A DNA stretch of 46,016 nt. Source: UMGS1696 sp964634795 (GTDB lineage: Bacteria; Bacillota; Clostridia; Oscillospirales; CAG-272). A model generated the notes under the pieces. It worked only from the letters and a program-made list of their open reading frames with translations. It made no database searches and was not told where the DNA came from. The position numbers and the translations under genes are program-made. The number at the start of each line of letters is the position of its first letter. The first letter of the stretch is position 1. Below, one piece after another: positions 41,595 to 46,016 of this stretch. The stretch is taken from assembly GCA_964634795.1 (NCBI GenBank), contig CAZWLL010000016.1, forward strand, positions 1 through 46,016, given 5' to 3'.

Positions 41595-41908
41595 ATTCAC
41601 CTTCGATTTATGTATATATGCTGATAATGGCGCTTGTAACATACCTGCTCCGCATGCTTCCGTTCACTTTGTTCAGAAGAAAGATTACATCGCCGTTTAT
41701 TAAAAATCTGCTTTACTATATTCCTTACGCCGTTCTCAGCGCAATGGCAATTCCCGCGGCATTCTATTCAACCGATTACACCATTTCAGCCGCAGTAGGC
41801 GTACTGATAGCCGTAATTTTCGCATACTTCCGTAAAAGTCTTCTTACCGTTTCAATAGCCGCCGCAATCGGTGCATATATCACAGAACTGCTGATCACAA
41901 TGATCTGA
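41591..41908 (+). CDS. azlD: AzlD family branched-chain amino acid exporter subunit
   Basis: A 105-residue membrane protein with about four helices and the AzlD core ALVTYLLRMLPFTLFRRKITSPFIKNLLYYIPYAVLSAM. Start and azlC stop overlap (ATGA). It forms the exporter with AzlC. Only 27 bases separate it from the next gene, a GH101-like glycosidase, with AAGGAG in the gap. Confidence 0.92.
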   Translation: MNSPSIYVYMLIMALVTYLLRMLPFTLFRRKITSPFIKNLLYYIPYAVLSAMAIPAAFYSTDYTISAAVGVLIAVIFAYFRKSLLTVSIAAAIGAYITELLITMI

Positions 41909-41935
41909 AAAATAAATACAAGAAAAGGAGTAATT

Positions 41936-43585
41936 ATGCAGCCTATTTATTCATCTATTAAATTGCAGGCCGACACTTATTCTCTTAACCCTCTCCTGAA
42001 TCCGGGGTGTACGGCACATCTTACCGTATTAGGTATAAGAGGAGACGGCAGTACGTGCGAGATACCAAGCTCGCAAGTCGAATTCAGCGCAACAACCTTA
42101 CTGACGTGCAACGATGAAAAAGTTGCGTCAATCGACAAAGACGGAACTTTAACACCTCATGTCGGAGGTTATGTGCGTGTTGATGCGGTTTATATTTGCC
42201 GAGGCAGCGGATTAACATCGTCCGTAAATATTGTTGTCCGCCCGTTTTTCCACGAATACCACAAGACACTTACATTTAAGCTTTTCCTCGCCATGGAGCC
42301 ATATGGTTCACTGCGTCATGAAACAACGCCTGTACGTGACGACTCTGTTCTGCTTGATTTCAGCGAAACCGCAAATCTTCTCGCTGACATCGACCGTCTT
42401 ACATACGGCATGCCGAAAATCTGCTATCTTGTAGGATGGCAGAGAGGCGGACACGACCATTTGTATCCTGCATTTAATGAAATCAACCCCAAGCTGAAGC
42501 GTCCGTGTGACAAAAATGCGGCTGAAAGCCTGCGCTGGTTAATACGTGAGGGAAAGAAGTACAATACTGCGGTAAGCCTGCACATTAATTTCATCGACGC
42601 ATTAGATGACAGCCCGTTATGGCAGGAATACGCCGACAATGATCTTTTCTGCAGAGACGAAAACGGCAATGTCCGCCCTGCATTGGGTTTTGAAAGTATC
42701 TCTGACAAATACGGTGTGAAGAGTGCCAACATAATACAGAAGAAATTCTTAGACAGCGGATTCTTCCATAAACGCATGAAGGAGCTCTTGGATTTACTGC
42801 CCGAGCTGCGTGACACCCATACCATCCATATTGACAACTGGCGTGCCGACGGCTGTCCTTATATGGGAATCAGCCGTGAGGATGATGAAGAAGCACTTCG
42901 CACAATGTTCCATTGGTTCCGTGATCAAGGAATCGACGTAACATCAGAGGGAAGCTTCCACGGACGCAATGAGCCTATGACCGGCCTTCAGCCGATGACA
43001 TATTGGGACACGCCGTACCACCCATCCGTTATGCCGACAAACCTTTACTGCGGTGGAAGAAGAGCGAGACGTGATACCGACCCGCGATTCGGTGACACTA
43101 TACATGTAGAAAACACTGTTCGTCAGAATATATCACGCGGTTATCCCGCGGCAGAGGGAATCTTAGATGAATTCTGCTTATACACATTGCCGTGGCAGTT
43201 CTTAAACAATTTCCGTCTTTTGAGCTTTGACGGAAATACGGCGGAGTATTCCGATAATGTCCGTGCTTATATCGATAACGGTGTACCGATGATATACTGG
43301 GAAAAATGCTGTATCCGCAACGGTACTTCAATGTTTGTTCCGCTGTTCTGGCGCGATGAACCATGCGCAATAATGTATTCATTCCGCGACAGCATGTTTG
43401 ATATTACATTCCCCGAATCATGGGGCAAGGTTACATCCGTGAACATTTACTATATGGACCGTTTGGGACACCGTGAGCCTGAGCTTATAAATGAAAACTA
43501 TCCCGTTAACGGCGGCACAATGATAATTTTCAACGACTGCAGACGCACCTGCCTGGTACGCCCGAATTATAACCGAAAAATATAA
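41936..43585 (+). CDS. GH101-like (endo-alpha-N-acetylgalactosaminidase family) protein
   Basis: A 549-residue protein. Residues about 15-105 are a BIG2-like beta domain (VASIDKDGTLTPHVGGYVRV). A TIM barrel follows: KICYLVGWQRGGHDHLYP, VSLHINFIDALDDSPLW, then TIHIDNWRADGCPYMG with Asp300 (candidate nucleophile) and DVTSEGSFHGRNEP with Glu338 (candidate acid/base). That order and spacing are like GH101. The C-terminus is a small beta sandwich. It is far shorter than classical GH101 enzymes and has no signal peptide, so it is a compact cytoplasmic relative. Substrate specificity is inference. It is co-transcribed with azlCD. Confidence 0.65.
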   Translation: MQPIYSSIKLQADTYSLNPLLNPGCTAHLTVLGIRGDGSTCEIPSSQVEFSATTLLTCNDEKVASIDKDGTLTPHVGGYVRVDAVYICRGSGLTSSVNIVVRPFFHEYHKTLTFKLFLAMEPYGSLRHETTPVRDDSVLLDFSETANLLADIDRLTYGMPKICYLVGWQRGGHDHLYPAFNEINPKLKRPCDKNAAESLRWLIREGKKYNTAVSLHINFIDALDDSPLWQEYADNDLFCRDENGNVRPALGFESISDKYGVKSANIIQKKFLDSGFFHKRMKELLDLLPELRDTHTIHIDNWRADGCPYMGISREDDEEALRTMFHWFRDQGIDVTSEGSFHGRNEPMTGLQPMTYWDTPYHPSVMPTNLYCGGRRARRDTDPRFGDTIHVENTVRQNISRGYPAAEGILDEFCLYTLPWQFLNNFRLLSFDGNTAEYSDNVRAYIDNGVPMIYWEKCCIRNGTSMFVPLFWRDEPCAIMYSFRDSMFDITFPESWGKVTSVNIYYMDRLGHREPELINENYPVNGGTMIIFNDCRRTCLVRPNYNRKI

Positions 43586-43599
43586 CTTAATGTCAGTCA

Positions 43600-43643
43600 A
43601 AAACAGAGGCAGGAGCTGTTGCTCCTGCCTCTGTTTTATTTTT
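43600..43643. terminator. Bidirectional terminator between GH101-like and beta-helix genes
   Basis: A 17-bp perfect stem (43600-43616 with 43621-43637), TGTT tetraloop, T tract to the right. It lies between convergent genes. Confidence 0.93.
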
Positions 43644-43646
43644 GTT

Positions 43647-45818
43647 TTATCGTTTGGTATGGATTTTGGCCGCTCCGTTATGCATTGTACGGATGCTGAA
43701 AACGATATCATCACCTGACTCTAAGCTGTCTAAAAGCTCGATTAAATGCTCTGCCCCGTTTAACAATACGCCGTTCATTGAAATGATTGCGGTATCGGCA
43801 CGCAAGCCGTCCGCATACCATCCGCAGTGAGGAGCAATGGATAAAACAATCACTCCGTGATGTCCCGGTGCCGCATAAGCACTCATTTCACCGTCATCGT
43901 CAATGCTCTTTACTTCTAACCCGTCTATTCTCCGGTGTTCTCCGCCCGATGATGTATTCATCGGTATGGGCTGACTTATCGGGCATTTATCGGCATGTTC
44001 ACGCAGCTTTTCATCGAGAACACCATACACATCGGGTGCGTTAAATACTATATTAAGTGAGTTATCAAGCACCCGCAGTGATTCATCAAACGTAATTTTC
44101 TCAGCAACCGAATCGCTGTCCTGTCCGCTTAAATTCCGGAGCTCGATAGCCGGTACGGTGTCTCCCGATGATACCGCGAGTATATTGCGGTTTATTCGCT
44201 CTCCCCAATGAGACGGCATCCCGATAGGAAGATACGGACGCATAACCAAATTTTCCTCAAATACATCTCCGCTGTCATTGAACCATACATGCGGATGGAA
44301 TGTGTTGTTGATTATGCGGTTATGCCGAGCTGTTCTGTTAAAACCTTCACGGAACTTAAGTCCTCCCGCTAAGCACAAATTGTCCTCTATCAGATAATTG
44401 CTTGATCCGTCATCAAGATCTATGTCCCAGCCGTGGTCGCATCGTACACGATTTCCGCGTATAATAGTCGTTCCGATATTGTCAAGCATTGCAAGCTTTT
44501 TCATTTCGCCGTCGTTTAATCCCTTGGCATGCCAAAAACGATCTCTTCCCCATGAATTGAAGCTGCCGTGATCCCCTGTTTCCCTTACGGTATCGAACAT
44601 ATCATTGTATTCGATAATATGCCCGCCGAATGTTCCTTCACTTACATTTACAGCCGCTCGCGGACATGTGTGCATCGTGCAATGAACTACATGAATATTT
44701 GCACTCATCGAAATTTCAACACACGCCGTTTGTTTTTCGACTTTTCCTATGTCACGTATCAGGCAGTCAAACACAGAACAATCACGCACATACTCATTGC
44801 CGATAGGACCTGCACCCGTTAAATCCTCGGGTTCAAACGAGCCTCTATCCACAGTTGTACAAGGGTAACGAACGCTTGACGGTTTTCCGACAAAACATAT
44901 TCCGCTTGCACCTATATCGTGTATCAGGCATTTCTCGACATGGCTGTCATGTACATTTCCGCTGAAGAACAACGCGTTCGAGCCGATGTGTCTGAATTCG
45001 CAGTTTTTCACCGTAATGCCGCTGCTGTCTTCAACAAATAAGGCTCCGCCGCGGTGAATACACCAGTCACTGCGCAAAAGAGGCTCATATGACTCCATAA
45101 ATGTTCTTGCGCTGTTTTCGAATGTTATATTTTCAATTTTTAATTCATGACAATTTCTGATATCAAGCAAATACGGATTATCTATAATCAGCACATCACA
45201 TGACGGCTTGTTCTCCGTACACACAAGAAGCTCTCCCGTACGTACATCGTAGAAAAACTCACCCGACGCACCTAATGCTTCACGCAGATTTTCCGCAAAA
45301 CGATATTCTCCGTGCATTCCCATAGGACGGTTATTCTGCCATCCGCCGATTAAATTGACCTTGCCCGAGTCATCAACACCGCTTATACTGTAATGAACGT
45401 CTCCCCAGCAATGCGCATGGAGCGCATGAATATAGCCATCCTCGGGATGCGCACAGCGAGACGCAAAATCTACAGCGTCGGCAGCAGTTCCTTCAAATAC
45501 AGCATATTTATTTTCGGAATGAGGATAACGCGCCTGTCTGAAATTGACATTTTCTATGACAAGACCGTCAACCTTTCTGTCTTTGCCTACATATGAATGC
45601 CAAATATTATCGTCAAGCTGTTCCCAGTCAACATGATTGTATTTGCCACCGCAGAAACACGCTCCATCCTCGCCGATAATCGACAAGTTATGCAAGCCGT
45701 TTAAACTGATAGGTCTCTCAAACGTATATTTTCCCGATGAAAAAACAATATCCGAACATTCCGACATTGCATGCTCTATTTTCGCGGCATCCCAATTCGG
45801 ATTAACGGTAATTCTCAT
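43647..45818 (-). CDS. Right-handed beta-helix protein with C-terminal PDZ-like domain (GH141-like)
   Basis: A 723-residue cytoplasmic protein with no signal peptide. Most of it is a parallel beta-helix with repeats such as ITVKNCEFRHIGSNALFFSGN and VEKCLIHDIGASGICFVG. ETGDHGSFNSWGRDRFW and DHGWDIDLDDGSSNYLIEDN hold clustered acidic residues that could be catalytic, and the overall pattern resembles GH141 (fucosidase/xylanase) and other beta-helix glycosidases. Residues about 640-720 (GVIVLSIAPHCGWYADGLRADTAIISMNG) match a PDZ fold. AAGGAGC precedes the ATG. It is convergent with the GH101-like gene, so it is a separate unit of the same glycan region. Confidence 0.7.
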   Translation of the reverse strand: MRITVNPNWDAAKIEHAMSECSDIVFSSGKYTFERPISLNGLHNLSIIGEDGACFCGGKYNHVDWEQLDDNIWHSYVGKDRKVDGLVIENVNFRQARYPHSENKYAVFEGTAADAVDFASRCAHPEDGYIHALHAHCWGDVHYSISGVDDSGKVNLIGGWQNNRPMGMHGEYRFAENLREALGASGEFFYDVRTGELLVCTENKPSCDVLIIDNPYLLDIRNCHELKIENITFENSARTFMESYEPLLRSDWCIHRGGALFVEDSSGITVKNCEFRHIGSNALFFSGNVHDSHVEKCLIHDIGASGICFVGKPSSVRYPCTTVDRGSFEPEDLTGAGPIGNEYVRDCSVFDCLIRDIGKVEKQTACVEISMSANIHVVHCTMHTCPRAAVNVSEGTFGGHIIEYNDMFDTVRETGDHGSFNSWGRDRFWHAKGLNDGEMKKLAMLDNIGTTIIRGNRVRCDHGWDIDLDDGSSNYLIEDNLCLAGGLKFREGFNRTARHNRIINNTFHPHVWFNDSGDVFEENLVMRPYLPIGMPSHWGERINRNILAVSSGDTVPAIELRNLSGQDSDSVAEKITFDESLRVLDNSLNIVFNAPDVYGVLDEKLREHADKCPISQPIPMNTSSGGEHRRIDGLEVKSIDDDGEMSAYAAPGHHGVIVLSIAPHCGWYADGLRADTAIISMNGVLLNGAEHLIELLDSLESGDDIVFSIRTMHNGAAKIHTKR

Positions 45819-45907
45819 AACGACTGCTCCTTATATAAGTATTATCGAATTCCTTCAGCTTTTTGCTGTTTTCTCGGTTTTCATTCAACTGTAAATTTAA
45901 CAGTGCG

Positions 45908-45971
45908 GAACTTGCTCGTTTGCCGAATGGCAATCATCAAACATCTACGATGTTTGATGAAGGGCAAGTTC
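45908..45971. repeat. Three-way-junction inverted repeat at the right edge
   Basis: An outer stem, GAACTTGCTC (45908-45917) with GGGCAAGTTC (45962-45971; nine matches and one T-G), encloses two hairpins: TTGCC-GAAT-GGCAA (45920-45933) and an 11-bp stem CATCAAACATC-TAC-GATGTTTGATG (45935-45959). The block is symmetrical, has no T tract, and could fold as DNA cruciform or RNA. It may be the end of a mobile element or a repeated palindromic unit. Nothing in the window identifies it. Confidence 0.75.
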
Positions 45972-45980
45972 GAGGAGGCG

Positions 45981-46016
45981 ATGGTTTTCTGTATTACCAA
46001 GCCGAAGTTTATTCGC
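45981..46016 (+). CDS. Possible start of an open frame running off the right edge
   Basis: ATG at 45981 opens a frame of 12 residues (MVFCITKPKFIR) to the window end. GAGGAGG lies at 45972-45978, only two bases before the ATG, which is closer than a normal Shine-Dalgarno. The frame follows immediately after the three-way-junction repeat. It is too short to identify; it could be the first residues of an element-encoded protein or chance. Confidence 0.25.
   Translation, partial: MVFCITKPKFIR

Noticed and set aside
1..46016. CRISPR array, prophage, rRNA or integron
   Set aside because: No regularly spaced direct repeats, phage structural genes, rRNA sequence or integrase found; the only RNA gene with full support is tRNA-Trp.

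Overview
The window looks like chromosome from a strictly anaerobic, Gram-positive-type gut bacterium, most likely an uncultured Clostridia (Oscillospirales or Christensenellales-like; this is an inference from gene content and no marker here fixes the genus). The evidence is an oxygen-sensitive ribonucleotide reductase (NrdDG) with no aerobic one in view, rubrerythrin beside a Fur/PerR-type regulator, lipoproteins with long Glu/Thr linkers, AzlCD, and promoters very close to the sigma-A consensus with 17 bp spacers. Base composition is moderate to low in GC throughout, and nothing looks like a prophage, integron or CRISPR locus. The only possible mobile-type edge is a structured inverted-repeat block at the far right.

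Layout. 1-1302 (minus): 5' part of a sugar-binding-type lipoprotein. 1764-4481 (minus): nrdD-nrdG behind a promoter with two mirror-image NrdR boxes. 4815-6876 (minus): queA-miaA, two tRNA-modification genes. 7097-9221 (plus): a sugar isomerase/epimerase-like TIM barrel and a GH39-like glycosidase. 9283-11175 (plus): a complete ribosome-mediated attenuator (a leader peptide with seven consecutive Tyr codons and mutually exclusive hairpins) in front of a sodium:solute symporter. 11229-17919: an MMPL exporter and a giant GLUG/coiled-coil surface protein, translationally coupled and divergent from a TetR regulator with overlapping promoters. 17946-18054 (minus): tRNA-Trp with promoter and terminator. 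18138-19959 (plus): a macrodomain protein with an extra C-terminal domain, then a VWA protein. 20064-20981 (minus): aldo/keto reductase. 21111-27055 (minus): a probable six-gene operon of MazG-HAD fusion, aspS, two alpha/beta hydrolases, a membrane methyltransferase and a transglutaminase-like protein. 27296-29900 (plus): aminotransferase and obgE. 29982-31244 (minus): FAD oxidoreductase.

The right third is a glycan-use region. 31756-35915 (plus) holds a lipoprotein, a BadF/GlcNAc-kinase-type sugar kinase and two SIS-domain proteins. After rubrerythrin and the Fur regulator come another lipoprotein (37557), a GH123/DUF4091-like protein, AzlCD, a GH101-like protein and, convergent to them, a 723-residue beta-helix protein with a C-terminal PDZ-like domain (GH141-like). 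The GH123-like and GH101-like proteins suggest N-acetylgalactosamine-containing (mucin-type) glycans. None of the glycosidases shows a signal peptide, so they would act on imported oligosaccharides. No ABC permease or ATPase gene lies beside any of the three lipoproteins.

The observation I rate highest is the Tyr-codon attenuator before the symporter. All four classical regions can be read directly from the sequence, and it predicts that the symporter responds to tyrosine supply.
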